DNA from: Limnoraphis robusta CS-951
GTDB lineage: Bacteria > Cyanobacteriota > Cyanobacteriia > Cyanobacteriales > Microcoleaceae
Assembly: GCF_000972705.2 (NCBI RefSeq)
Contig: NZ_LATL02000187.1
Location: forward strand, 1-21,482
Direction of reading: 5' to 3'
DNA: 21,482 bases
The number at the start of each line of letters is the position of its first letter. Positions within the stretch are counted from its first letter, which is position 1. The notes under the pieces are model-generated. The model was not told the origin of the DNA, ran no database searches, and saw only the letters and a list, made by a program, of their open reading frames with translations. The position numbers and the translations under genes were made by a program. Below, piece by piece: positions 1 through 8,741 of the stretch.

Positions 1-18
1 CTTGAATCCCCCCTTGAT

Positions 19-37
19 CCCCCCTTAAAAAGGGGGG
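19..37. repeat. C6/G6 intergenic hairpin
   Basis: Perfect 8-base arms CCCCCCTT and AAGGGGGG are separated by three A. Hairpins of this composition are scattered between genes in many cyanobacteria. A similar one lies at 143-161. No function can be read from it. Confidence 0.6.
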
Positions 38-40
38 TTG

Positions 41-84
41 GAGGAGGTTATTAATTAATTTTACCCCCACCAACCTCCTCTTTT
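41..84 (+). terminator. possible terminator of a gene left of the window
   Basis: Inverted repeat GAGGAGGTT (41-49) and AACCTCCTC (72-80), with perfect 9-base arms and a 22-base loop, followed on the plus strand by TTTT. The run of T fits termination of a plus-strand transcript entering from the left. On the minus strand no T run follows. The loop is long for an intrinsic terminator, so this is tentative. Confidence 0.35.
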
Positions 85-142
85 ATTACTCCCCTCTCCA
101 TTAAATAATAGTCCCATTAGGGACACCTTTTCCCTCTCCTAA

Positions 143-161
143 CCCCCCTTTCAAAGGGGGG
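143..161. repeat. C6T3/A3G6 hairpin
   Basis: Perfect 9-base arms CCCCCCTTT and AAAGGGGGG around a single C. It lies in the C/G-rich stretch just downstream of the minus-strand GTPase gene. It may act as a 3'-end structure for that gene, but no T run follows on the minus strand. Confidence 0.55.
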
Positions 162-220
162 CAGGGGGGATAGAGAGGGTAGGGAGAGGTTTGATCATCT
201 CCTGGTAGTTAGGGGAGAGG

Positions 221-2722
221 TTAACGTTCAAACTCAGTCGAAACTAACCCATTTTCAGACTGATAAATCTCCGCAGGTTTTTCTTGTAAACTTTCCGTTG
301 AACTCACCTCAAAAACAGGTAAAGTCAATAAATCCATCTCTGAAATTTCAGGTAACGTTTTGCGATCAAGTCGCATCGTTTCTAAACACTGGTTAACCCC
401 TTTAACAGACTGATTGTAAGCCTCAATTTTTTGCTTTAACTCTACCTTTTGCTTCTCATTAATCATTAACTGTTCAGAAGCTTCTTTATCCAACGTTTTG
501 GCTAAATGTTCACAAGCTTTATCATGCTGTTGCAAAATATGATTAGCCAGCTTTCGAGACGGTTCTAACAAATGATGAATTAGGGTTTTATTCACCGTTG
601 GGCGATAAGTTCGCAGAATCGTTTCCTTAAGTTTTGGCTCAAAATCAATCTTCAACAATTGACGAATAGCAGGTTCCGCTTGCACCATACTTTCATAGTC
701 ATAACCCCGACAAGCTTCTTGTAAAACTTGACGCAATTGAAACACCGAAACCGTTCCTTCTGAATAAAATTCGGGACGTTCTCGAATATAGCGATCGCAT
801 TCGGTTTTAGACTCATTTACTAACGCCTCTTTCGCCCGTTCACACCAACGTTCTAAATTCTGTTCAACCCCGTTATCATTCCCCAACAAACGATACAGTT
901 TGCTGTAAAAATCCGCTTTACGAACTCGTTCAGAAAGTTGATAAAAGAAATTATCCATCAACTCCTTAGACCCATCCTCCAAAACCACTTCTAACTCATT
1001 CGCCAAGTAATAGAAAGCCTCTGCTAAAATTCCCATCATCGGGACTACTGCATTGCGTTCATGGCTGGCTTGGGCGCGTTTATGAGTCTCCCCAACAGAG
1101 AAGCTTGTAATTAATACATCCAAACGACTAATCATTCGGTGCTGAAGCTTTTTAAAATCCTTCTCAAAAGCTAAATTTTCAGCACTTGCAACGACCAAAT
1201 TTAACTCTTTTTCGATGTGTTTGCAAAAATCATCCCCAATTTGTTTGAGTTCGATATTTAGGTGTTTCAACTTCAGTTCTTTGAGTGCATCTACTTCACG
1301 GGGTTGACTCTCTAACTCCCGCCAAGCTTTCAGATAAGATTCTCGCAAACTAATACAAACCGATTGTAAATCCTTCGCTAACACTTCAAACAACTCGTGG
1401 CGTTTTTTGTCCATCAAATAGCCGGTCATTGCGTCCCGAAATTCCTCAACACCGCTATCTTGAATCAAATGTTCGAGAACCGAATTTCCCAAAGTATTGA
1501 GAATGGCGGTATATTTTTCATTCGGATGATCTGCAATTAAAACTTCTGGAGGAATGCGGAACTGGCTAGACGGTAAACGTCCCGAAACCAAACAATAACG
1601 GTTAAATTCATTCACAAACTGGGGCGTATTTTTAACCTCATTTTCGCTTTGTATATTCTCGGCGAAAATCGAATCTAAACCCCAACGATCAGATTGATAA
1701 GTTTGTTGTTGAACTAAGTTGCTATAAAACCCGAGTAATCCGCTAGTTTTGTAAATGCGAGTTGTATCGCGAAAATCAGTTCTGATAATCGTCTCTAATT
1801 TCAAACGCAACTCATCATTATACCAAGTCTCATCGATATAGTTAAACACATAAAACACGCGATTGAGAATTGCAGGCTTTCCTTTCATTTTTTCCAGAAG
1901 TTCGGTTTCTGGTGTTGTCATTGCTCCATTTTTTGCTACTGCCGGAACAAAAACAACCGCCGAAGTATCAGGATTTTCGATTTTATCGTAAGCAATTTGA
2001 GCGTCTTTTTTAACAGGTGCATCAATTCCTGGCGTGTCAATAATAACGTTACCATCTTTCAGCAAGTAATGATTGCAGTAATATTCAATTCGTTTGATAA
2101 CCGCACTATTTTTACTCCGACGTGCATATTGTGCTGCTTCTTCAATGTTTTTAGCGTCAAACTGCTCCATCGAATAGGTTGCATTATTCAGGGTATGAAT
2201 GCGATCGCGGTTTGCTTCAAATCCTTCTAATAGTAACTCCAATGCTTTCGCTTGTTTAGCTCGTTCCGAACGGGCTTCTCCGCCTTCTTGTTCTAAAATC
2301 TTTTGGGCTTGCTGTTGTAAATGTTGGCAAGTTTCCGGTTGATTAATATTTCCAACCAGAGGTAAATTTAACAGTTCGCACAGAGTTTTTACCTGTTCGC
2401 GAATTTCAACTTCACTCAAAAACGTCAGCACTACCCGTTCTTGATCTTGTTCCGCATAACGAATATAACATTCGGTTCCGGTGGCGTGTCCTTCGGCGCT
2501 GTAAAGCAATTTTCGCCCCAACAATGCGTTAATTAACATCGATTTTCCCGCACTAAAAGCCCCCGCAAAGACAATTTCAAACGTCGGAGAAATCACTTTA
2601 TTGAGGGCGGCGCGTACCCCGCTCACATCCTGTTGTCGGAGTGTCGGTTCACTGTGTAGCAGTCCCAGCAGACTCTCAACCTGTTCTTGCAAATTTTGAC
2701 ACTGTGGTATACCCTGATTCAT
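221..2722 (-). CDS. dynamin-like large GTPase
   Basis: A predicted bacterial dynamin-like protein, a family that uses GTP hydrolysis to remodel or fuse membranes. From the ATG at 2722 the protein has 833 residues. The P-loop GAFSAGKS is at about 54-61, Thr residues suited to G2 follow at about 80-85, and G3 DTPG is at about 229-232. The G4 position reads NYID at about 294-297, where Lys is usual after Asn. The remaining ~500 residues are charged and helical, as in the dynamin stalk, and no obvious transmembrane segment is seen. The open frame can begin at GTG 2728, but AGGAG at 2733-2737 lies 9 bases before ATG 2722 and only 3 before the GTG, so the ATG is preferred. The gene stands alone. 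Family assignment is firm; the membrane it acts on is unknown. Confidence 0.88.
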   Translation of the reverse strand: MNQGIPQCQNLQEQVESLLGLLHSEPTLRQQDVSGVRAALNKVISPTFEIVFAGAFSAGKSMLINALLGRKLLYSAEGHATGTECYIRYAEQDQERVVLTFLSEVEIREQVKTLCELLNLPLVGNINQPETCQHLQQQAQKILEQEGGEARSERAKQAKALELLLEGFEANRDRIHTLNNATYSMEQFDAKNIEEAAQYARRSKNSAVIKRIEYYCNHYLLKDGNVIIDTPGIDAPVKKDAQIAYDKIENPDTSAVVFVPAVAKNGAMTTPETELLEKMKGKPAILNRVFYVFNYIDETWYNDELRLKLETIIRTDFRDTTRIYKTSGLLGFYSNLVQQQTYQSDRWGLDSIFAENIQSENEVKNTPQFVNEFNRYCLVSGRLPSSQFRIPPEVLIADHPNEKYTAILNTLGNSVLEHLIQDSGVEEFRDAMTGYLMDKKRHELFEVLAKDLQSVCISLRESYLKAWRELESQPREVDALKELKLKHLNIELKQIGDDFCKHIEKELNLVVASAENLAFEKDFKKLQHRMISRLDVLITSFSVGETHKRAQASHERNAVVPMMGILAEAFYYLANELEVVLEDGSKELMDNFFYQLSERVRKADFYSKLYRLLGNDNGVEQNLERWCERAKEALVNESKTECDRYIRERPEFYSEGTVSVFQLRQVLQEACRGYDYESMVQAEPAIRQLLKIDFEPKLKETILRTYRPTVNKTLIHHLLEPSRKLANHILQQHDKACEHLAKTLDKEASEQLMINEKQKVELKQKIEAYNQSVKGVNQCLETMRLDRKTLPEISEMDLLTLPVFEVSSTESLQEKPAEIYQSENGLVSTEFER

Positions 2723-2732
2723 AATCACAAGC

Positions 2733-2737
2733 TCCTA
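2733..2737 (-). promoter_or_regulatory. ribosome binding site of the GTPase gene
   Basis: AGGAG on the minus strand, 9 bases from ATG 2722 and 3 bases from GTG 2728. It decides the start in favour of the ATG. Confidence 0.7.
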
Positions 2738-2943
2738 TTCGGGTTTCCCGAGAAAAGTAATATATTTAACATTGTTACCCGAGTATGGGGCTAGCGAAAA
2801 CAGTGTTTTCCGGGTTTTCTAATGTATTAATAAACACTCAAGAAAAATTAGAACGTCCTAGAATATACTTACTCGTCGTTTATAAACCTGATTTCTCTTG
2901 ATACTCACCAATCTTTACAGCCGAGGGGCGCACCTCCGCCGAG

Positions 2944-3025
2944 ATGTATGTCTGTTATGAATAACCTATAGCGGTTTTCAATTTTTAGGCGATCGCACAC
3001 CGCTATATTTCTCGGAAACATACAT
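2944..3025. repeat. nested inverted repeat in a gene-free stretch
   Basis: The ~450 bases between the GTPase gene and the small gene at 3178 hold no credible ORF. Outer perfect arms ATGTATGT (2944-2951) and ACATACAT (3018-3025) enclose inner perfect arms TATAGCGGT (2967-2975) and ACCGCTATA (2999-3007). The inner loop carries a HIP1 site (2989-2996). CCGAG near 2939 can alternatively pair with CTCGG at 3011-3015. This could be a small RNA, a miniature mobile repeat or a 3' structure. Confidence 0.5.
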
Positions 3026-3177
3026 TGATCGCTGAACCCGCCCCTAGAGGACATCGGACACCCGACACCTGACTTGAAATGTTGAAATACTGTTTAGAAA
3101 TCGGGTTGATGTGTATGTTCTGGTAAAATGAATACTGTCATTTGTCAAGTCTTTTTAGTCAAAAATTGTGTCGAATT

Positions 3178-3384
3178 ATGGTTGAACCAAAAGACGAAAA
3201 ATTAATCCGTTCTCTCAATCAACTGATTGAAGAACACGGCATAAAAACTGTTATTCAAGGACTAGCTTCTCATTGTCAGAAAGAAGCAGATTTCCTCAAA
3301 AAAGATCGCAGTACAGACTTAGCGAATAACTGGCAAAAGGCAGGAGAGTCTTTACAGGCTATAATTGATTCTTGGGGAACTTAA
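3178..3384 (+). CDS. small protein of unknown function
   Basis: I do not recognise this 68-residue protein. It is charged and mostly helical in appearance, with no signal peptide or membrane segment, and ends in Asp-Ser-Trp-Gly-Thr. The frame opens at TTG 3142, but the ATG at 3178 begins a more natural N-terminus (MVEPKDEK). Neither start has a clear ribosome binding site. It runs towards the minus-strand cyclase gene, and the two stop codons are only about 30 bases apart. Composition resembles the surrounding chromosome, so it is probably a real, lineage-restricted gene. Confidence 0.55.
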   Translation: MVEPKDEKLIRSLNQLIEEHGIKTVIQGLASHCQKEADFLKKDRSTDLANNWQKAGESLQAIIDSWGT

Positions 3385-3417
3385 AGTTATTTTTTTAGGG
3401 TTTTTCTTCCCACTGAG

Positions 3418-4794
3418 TTAACAGCATGAACTGTCTATTTTCAGTTCTTCTTGACACCGTTTAATATACAATTCTGCTACAAGATCAGTGGGATCTTTTT
3501 CAATCACTTTTTGAAAATAGATTAAAGCTTGGGTTAAATCTCCTATTTGCCAAGCTTTAACCCCGGTTTCAAATAAAGACAATGTTGCGATTTTACTCAC
3601 ATCCATCAGATGATGTTGATTTCCAAAAAGTTCATAGATTTTAATGGCTTTTTGCTTTCCGCGAGGGGCGACTTTATCCAGCCAGCGATAATAAAATGAA
3701 CTCGAATCTTTTTTTGATTTTTCTGTTAAGTTGATGTCGGTTAGTAAATTTGAGTTTAAAGACTGTTTCCAGTGAAAGATTGTCGCTTGACTAACGATAA
3801 TTTTACAGCCATAGGTTTTAGTTAAACCTTCCAAACGAGAAGCCGTATTCACCACATCTCCAATAACCGTTGAGTCCATCCGACTTTCTGAACCCAATGT
3901 ACCGATCATCCCAATTCCTGTATTAATTCCTATACCAATTTTTAGAGGTTCTTTAATTCTAAATTGAGAGCGTTCTTCGTTAAATTTTTCGAGACTTTGT
4001 TGCATCATTATCGCTGAATTTAGAGCATCTTGTGCATGAAGCTGTTCTCGATCAAAAACCGCCATGATCGCATCTCCGAGATACTTATCAATAAAGCCAT
4101 AATTCGCGTCAATACAAGCACTCATTTGATTAAAAAACACATTTAACCATTCATACGTTTCACTTGCAGTTTGAGACTCAGCAATGGTTGTAAAGCCGCG
4201 AATATCGCAGAATAAAATCGTTAATTCTTCTTCGGTGAAATTTCCTAATTTTATCGATTCAAAACCTTGAGGAGCAATTCGTTCAAGAAATTGTTCAGGA
4301 ACAAATAACCGTAATGTTTCAGAAAAATATTCCTTAACCTGCACTGCAACTGCACCTTTTCTATCACTTTCATAAAGCGTTTGATTATAGGTTTTAAAGC
4401 TTTTGTTTCGCATTTTATGGAGTTTCAATGTACTCGAAACTTTCGCCAAGAGCAAGCGACTATTAAACGGTTTTGTAATATAATCATCCCCCATCAATTC
4501 TAGCCCTCTCAGACGAGAATTATCATCATTTAAAGCAGTCAGAAATATCACAGGTGTCACTTGGAGTTGCTGATCTTTTCGCAGATAATCACAGACTTCA
4601 AACCCATTCATCTCGGCCATCATTATATCCAACAATACTAAATCTGGCAATGTGGTTTTTGCCAGTTCGATAGCTTCTATTCCCGATGCTGCTAAGAGAA
4701 CTTCATAACCTTGTGATCCTAAAAGTTCTTCTAATAAAATAAGATTAGCAGGTTCATCATCAACAACTAAAATATGAGGTGAGCGCTCTGACAT
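3418..4794 (-). CDS. receiver-adenylate cyclase (REC + class III cyclase)
   Basis: A response regulator whose output is cyclic nucleotide synthesis. The receiver occupies about 6-125: acidic VDDE at 11-14, phospho-acceptor Asp56 in LLDIMM, Thr86 and Lys108 in TKPF. The class III cyclase domain spans about 190-345. Metal-binding Asp197 (FCDIRGF) and Asp241 (GDAIMAVF) are present, as are Asn316 and Arg320 (NTASRLE) for transition-state binding. Lys237 and Thr309 (STVIG) match the Lys/Thr adenine-selecting pair of cyanobacterial adenylate cyclases, so ATP to cAMP is the expected reaction. The last ~60 residues look like a TPR-type helical pair. It has 458 residues. It lies 177 bases downstream of a hybrid kinase gene on the same strand, its likely phosphodonor. 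No clear ribosome binding site precedes the ATG. Confidence 0.9.
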   Translation of the reverse strand: MSERSPHILVVDDEPANLILLEELLGSQGYEVLLAASGIEAIELAKTTLPDLVLLDIMMAEMNGFEVCDYLRKDQQLQVTPVIFLTALNDDNSRLRGLELMGDDYITKPFNSRLLLAKVSSTLKLHKMRNKSFKTYNQTLYESDRKGAVAVQVKEYFSETLRLFVPEQFLERIAPQGFESIKLGNFTEEELTILFCDIRGFTTIAESQTASETYEWLNVFFNQMSACIDANYGFIDKYLGDAIMAVFDREQLHAQDALNSAIMMQQSLEKFNEERSQFRIKEPLKIGIGINTGIGMIGTLGSESRMDSTVIGDVVNTASRLEGLTKTYGCKIIVSQATIFHWKQSLNSNLLTDINLTEKSKKDSSSFYYRWLDKVAPRGKQKAIKIYELFGNQHHLMDVSKIATLSLFETGVKAWQIGDLTQALIYFQKVIEKDPTDLVAELYIKRCQEELKIDSSCC

Positions 4795-4971
4795 AGGGTT
4801 AGTAAATGATCAGACGGGGCAATCAGACAAAACAAATAGATCAAATTAGGTTAAATTAAATTTTCCCTAAAAATCCTTTCGCTTTAACCTTAATATTGAT
4901 CAGTAAATATTTGCTGTAGAATGCCCCTAAGACTTATTTTTTTAAATACAAAAATTTTTTCAACCCAGTCT

Positions 4972-7212
4972 CTAACTCTGGAGTAATGATTTCACCGTCG
5001 CTAATACTTGATCCACATCCAAAGGTTTGCTGAGGTAAGCCACTGCACCCGCCGCCAAACAGCGATCACGATCTCCTGCCATTGCCATCGCCGTCACCGC
5101 CACCACTGGAACAGACTGCCAAATAGAATGTGCCTTAAGTTGACGCATTAGTTCAAACCCATCAACTTCAGGAAGTTGAATATCCATTAAAATCAGATCA
5201 GGTAACATACTCGCCTGTACAAATGGTGAGTTAATCATCTCCATCATCGTTTGACCTTCACAAATCAGTTCAACCTGATAGCCTTCTAACTCCAAAATCT
5301 CCGAAACCAACAACTGATTAAAGGGTTGATCTTCGACAACTAAAATGCGAGGAGCATTACGAGGATCAGAATTTGAACTAAGAGTTGCACTAGACAAGGT
5401 TTCCAAAGAGGGTTCAGACTGTTCATCGCTTTGTGTAAGAGTTTGTCGCATTTCCGTTAAGGGAAGCCAAACCCGAAACCGACTTCCAGTATTCACCTCA
5501 GACTGCAAAGAAACAGTACCCCCATGCAGTTCAGCCAAACGTTTTGTCAGAGCCAAACCCAAACCCGTCCCCTCATGTCGTCGCGTCAGTGAAGCGTCCA
5601 CCTGTTGAAAAGGACGAAAAAGTAGATGCCAACGGTTTTCTGGAATGCCTATCCCTGAATCTTGTACTTCCAAACACAGGTATGGCGTACTAGCATTAAC
5701 CGGAGAACAGTCGGGACGATAATCTCCCTGCATCTGGCTCCCGTAAGCCAAGCGTCCACTGAGTTTGACGCTGCCTGCTTCGGGTGTAAACTTGACCGCA
5801 TTGGAGAGTAAGTTAATGATGATTTGTCGAACTCGACGCTCATCAAGCAACACCTGGTTGATCCGATAATCCAATTCTAGCGACAAAGCCAGTCGTTTTT
5901 TATCTGCCCGAGGTTGGATCATCTTCAGGCACTCGCTGCAAAGGCGATGAATCTCAACCGCTTGAAGATTCAGTTCAGTCTTTCCTGCTTCGATTTTCGA
6001 TAAATCTAAAATATCGTTGATCAGTTGGAGGAGGTGTTGACCGCTTTTTTCGATCAGTTTCACATGATTGATTTGGCGGTGATTCAGTTCACCGGAAATT
6101 TGACGTTTCAGCAAGTCAGAAAATCCTAAAATGCTATTGAGGGGCGTTCGTAGTTCATGGGACATAGAAGCCAGAAACTCCGATTTCATCTGAGAAGCCC
6201 GTTCTAAGTCTTCGTTAATTTGCCGGAGACGGTCTTGAGACTGAGCGCGTTCAATGGCGGCTCCGAGGGTTCTACAAGCCGCATAGAGCATATCCCGTTG
6301 AGGATAGGCTTGCAGTTGTTCAAGGTTGCGAGACTCTAGCGTTAAGATTCCAATAATCCGACCGTCTATGGCCGGAATTGGAAAAATCCCCAACTGTCCA
6401 ATCCCTGGATGACGAAAACCCGGTACTGCCTTGGAATGATGGGCATAGTCTTGAACATAGACGGGCTGACCTGTTTCGACGACTTCCCAGAGTAAGCCTT
6501 GACCGTAAGGAATGCCTTGATCGAGTAATTTTTGCATCTCGGCGACGGCGGGTTCTCCGTAGCTGGCGATAAATTGACTGGATATTTCGTTATTAATCGG
6601 GCCTGCTTGTCGTTGATTGCCCTCTCCGGTCACGACTTTGACATCCCCGAAAGCGGCATTCATCACACGCACGAGGTAGTTGAGCGCAAACTGAGCAATT
6701 TCTCGCAGGTTATCGGAGTTTTGCAAACGTTCATTTAAACCCAGTAGGAATTTTAACCGTCGTACTTCAGAGTTGAGGTTGGCTTGGGAGTTGCGGTAGT
6801 AAGTGACCTCTCGAAAGGTAAATAAGCATCCCCCACTCGGCATGGTAGTCGTGTAAACTTCTAGACAAACCCCGTTCTTTTGTTCTAGGCAAAAAGCCGA
6901 CCCTTGAGATTCAGATTTCAGCAAACAAGCTTTTAAATGTTGACACTGTTCCTCGCTCCAGTACCCTTGGTTGACAATTTCTCTAAAAACCTTCTCAAAA
7001 TCAGGTTGACTCGCCAGGAGTTCGATTGATAAGCCCCACAACTCCGTTAGTTTGAGGTTGAATAGGATCAGATGAGCGTTTTGATCAAATAGGGCGATCG
7101 CATTGTCGATTTGGTTTAATATTAATTCTTGTTCCTCCCTCCATTGCTGCAAGCTCATCAGTAGTTTGTCCTTTTCGTTTATTATGACCCTCTTTTGAGA
7201 GGTACAAGCCAC
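4972..7212 (-). CDS. hybrid sensor histidine kinase (PAS-GAF-HK-REC)
   Basis: A multidomain, apparently soluble sensor kinase of 746 residues. A PAS-like domain covers about 30-140 and a GAF domain about 165-325. The H-box SMSHELRTPLNS has phospho-accepting His352. The N-box INLLSNAVKF has Asn471, followed by DSGIG (518-522), the F-box LFRPFQQVD and GTGLGLALTKR (548-558). A C-terminal receiver at about 622-744 has Asp677 (LMDIQLP), Thr707 and Lys729. No membrane span is seen, so the signal is probably cytoplasmic; the GAF domain lacks an obvious chromophore Cys motif, and its ligand cannot be named. The start is uncertain. GTG 7212 opens the frame, while ATG 7158 (728 residues) has AAAGGA about 10 bases upstream. 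The adjacent downstream gene is the receiver-cyclase. Confidence 0.9.
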   Translation of the reverse strand: MACTSQKRVIINEKDKLLMSLQQWREEQELILNQIDNAIALFDQNAHLILFNLKLTELWGLSIELLASQPDFEKVFREIVNQGYWSEEQCQHLKACLLKSESQGSAFCLEQKNGVCLEVYTTTMPSGGCLFTFREVTYYRNSQANLNSEVRRLKFLLGLNERLQNSDNLREIAQFALNYLVRVMNAAFGDVKVVTGEGNQRQAGPINNEISSQFIASYGEPAVAEMQKLLDQGIPYGQGLLWEVVETGQPVYVQDYAHHSKAVPGFRHPGIGQLGIFPIPAIDGRIIGILTLESRNLEQLQAYPQRDMLYAACRTLGAAIERAQSQDRLRQINEDLERASQMKSEFLASMSHELRTPLNSILGFSDLLKRQISGELNHRQINHVKLIEKSGQHLLQLINDILDLSKIEAGKTELNLQAVEIHRLCSECLKMIQPRADKKRLALSLELDYRINQVLLDERRVRQIIINLLSNAVKFTPEAGSVKLSGRLAYGSQMQGDYRPDCSPVNASTPYLCLEVQDSGIGIPENRWHLLFRPFQQVDASLTRRHEGTGLGLALTKRLAELHGGTVSLQSEVNTGSRFRVWLPLTEMRQTLTQSDEQSEPSLETLSSATLSSNSDPRNAPRILVVEDQPFNQLLVSEILELEGYQVELICEGQTMMEMINSPFVQASMLPDLILMDIQLPEVDGFELMRQLKAHSIWQSVPVVAVTAMAMAGDRDRCLAAGAVAYLSKPLDVDQVLATVKSLLQS

Positions 7213-7388
7213 GCTTCACTCGTTTTCCTGAAAATTTAGGTTGAACGGGATTATCAGCGTTATAAACGGGCATTTCATCCGTTATGGAAATCACAACCCG
7301 GGTTTCTATCTGACGGTAGAGGCAAAATCAAGATGGCAGTAGGTATTATACCTAAAGTTTAGGGGACTGAATCCGTCAAGACTGGACA

Positions 7389-7435
7389 GCTTGACTCGCT
7401 TGTTGAGTCCGAAGCAAGCCCAGCCTTTTAAAGGC
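7389..7435. repeat. tandem hairpins in the kinase-sodB intergenic region
   Basis: GCTTGACTC (7389-7397) pairs with GAGTC (7405-7409) and, across a two-base bulge, AAGC (7412-7415). A second hairpin GCCTTT/AAAGGC (7423-7428, 7430-7435) follows. They lie in the ~440-base gap between the divergent kinase and sodB genes. They could belong to the sodB leader or be the remains of a mobile element. The rest of the gap shows no ORF. Confidence 0.4.
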
Positions 7436-7584
7436 GGTATACCGATGACCCCTCTACTGGCAATTTGTTCAAATCCGCAAAAAAGTTTTAGCTTTGATCC
7501 GGTTTGTTATAAAATGAAATCAATGTAAAGATTTATGTAGACCAGATGAGAAACTCGTTGTTATCCCTTTAGGGAGAGGGCGAG

Positions 7585-7608
7585 TGATGGTAGGCTCATA
7601 GCCTATCA
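7585..7608 (+). promoter_or_regulatory. 5' leader hairpin of sodB
   Basis: TGAT-GG-TAGGC and GCCTA-TCA pair around the loop TCATA, about 45 bases before the sodB ATG. The position suggests a role in message stability or translation. No known riboswitch class is recognised. Confidence 0.4.
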
Positions 7609-7634
7609 CAGTCAACTCAGATCTACAGTCGTTG

Positions 7635-7642
7635 AGAGAGGA
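7635..7642 (+). promoter_or_regulatory. ribosome binding site of sodB
   Basis: AGAGAGGA ends 9 bases before ATG 7652. It excludes the in-frame TTG at 7643, which directly abuts it. Confidence 0.7.
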
Positions 7643-7651
7643 TTGAACACG

Positions 7652-8254
7652 ATGGCTTTTGAACTTCCAGAATTACCCTATGCCGCAGATGCTTTAGAAT
7701 CCTCTGGGATGTCTAAGGAAACATTTTCATACCATCATGGCAAGCACCACGCCGCTTACGTTAAAAACCTGAATGGCATGATTGAGGGAACAGATTTAGC
7801 AGGTTCGTCCCTCGAAGAGATTGTTAAAGCAACCGCCAATGATCCCGGCAAAGCGGGTATTTTTAATAATGCCGCTCAAGTTTGGAATCACAGCTTCTTC
7901 TGGCACTGCATGAAACCCGGTGGAGGCGGAAAGCCGGATGGCGCATTAGCCGAAAAAATTACTGCGGACTTCGGCAGCTATGAAGCGTTTGTAGAAGAGT
8001 TCAAAAAAGCAGCAGCTACCCAATTTGGTAGCGGTTGGGCGTGGTTAGTCTTAGACAATGGTACGCTCAAAGTCACAAAGACTGCTAATGCTGCTAACCC
8101 CATCGTTGAAGGAGCAATTCCTTTACTGACTTTGGATGTCTGGGAACACGCTTATTATCTCGACTTCCAAAATGCTCGTCCGGGTTACATTGAGAATTTC
8201 TTAGAGAAGTTAGTCAACTGGGATTTTGTTGCTGAAAATTTAGCAGCCGCTTAG
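7652..8254 (+). CDS. sodB: iron superoxide dismutase
   Basis: Converts superoxide to oxygen and hydrogen peroxide in the cytosol, protecting iron-sulfur proteins and photosynthetic complexes. The protein has 200 residues, the usual length. All four metal ligands are visible: His28 (YHHGKHH), His80 ([11 protein letters not shown]), and Asp162 and His166 (DVWEHAYY). Gln76 in AAQVWNH is the second-sphere Gln position typical of iron rather than manganese enzymes. No signal peptide is present, consistent with a cytosolic FeSOD. The start at ATG 7652 rests on the ribosome binding site at 7635-7642. A strong terminator 60 bases downstream (8316-8349) indicates a monocistronic message. The upstream gap holds several hairpins that may regulate it. 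Confidence 0.96.
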   Translation: MAFELPELPYAADALESSGMSKETFSYHHGKHHAAYVKNLNGMIEGTDLAGSSLEEIVKATANDPGKAGIFNNAAQVWNHSFFWHCMKPGGGGKPDGALAEKITADFGSYEAFVEEFKKAAATQFGSGWAWLVLDNGTLKVTKTANAANPIVEGAIPLLTLDVWEHAYYLDFQNARPGYIENFLEKLVNWDFVAENLAAA

Positions 8255-8315
8255 TCGTCACAATCAGCAATTGCCTGTAGCGATTGGGTTGCACAACAAA
8301 TATTGTTAAACTGAG

Positions 8316-8349
8316 AAGGCAGTCACAGGTCTAAGAGTGGCTGCCTTTT
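8316..8349 (+). terminator. intrinsic terminator of sodB
   Basis: Arms AAGGCAGTCAC (8316-8326) and GTGGCTGCCTT (8337-8347) give 11 pairs including one wobble, with a 10-base loop. TTTT spans 8346-8349. Confidence 0.8.
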
Positions 8350-8379
8350 CCATCGCTGTTGTCGTCTTGTGATCTTTAT

Positions 8380-8598
8380 ATGAATAGTGAAAATTTAGCC
8401 AAGTATATCGAAGCAACTGAGGGGATCTCGAAACCTTGGTTATTGGTTCAACTGCGATTGCAGAAACTTCAGGAACGTCGTTCGCAGCTTGATTTTGAAG
8501 CGTATTTACAAGAGTTAGCAGATATTCAGAAAGACTTGATGAACTTGGGTGAATGGTGGGTTGGTCTTGAAGAGGAAGTGTTTGGAACAGATCGTTAA
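8380..8598 (+). CDS. small protein of unknown function
   Basis: A 72-residue protein I do not recognise by name. It is acidic overall and predicted helical, with an amphipathic stretch (LQKLQERRSQLDFEAYLQEL) suited to coiled-coil or helical-hairpin packing and a Trp-Trp pair near the C-terminus (GEWWVGLE). There is no signal peptide or membrane segment. The open frame starts at TTG 8359, but ATG 8380 gives a sensible N-terminus (MNSENLAKY). Neither has a clear ribosome binding site. It begins 31 bases after the sodB terminator, so it needs its own promoter or read-through. Confidence 0.6.
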   Translation: MNSENLAKYIEATEGISKPWLLVQLRLQKLQERRSQLDFEAYLQELADIQKDLMNLGEWWVGLEEEVFGTDR

Positions 8599-8741
8599 TA
8601 GATCAGCTATCCCATAAAACTAATAAATTAGCCTGCGAATCCTAGTCATTCACGCGCTTCTCAAGGATATTGCCAGGGCAACAAACAAATTAACGGTTCA
8701 TGGTAGATTGACCTTGAACTGGAGGTTGAACCCCAGTCCAG

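Noticed and set aside
1..200. Repeated C/G runs as a CRISPR-like array
   Set aside because: The units differ in length and sequence, and no regular spacers are present. They are simple hairpins.
7085..7294. A minus-strand frame upstream of the histidine kinase
   Set aside because: It overlaps the kinase N-terminus in another frame and has no recognisable content or start signal.
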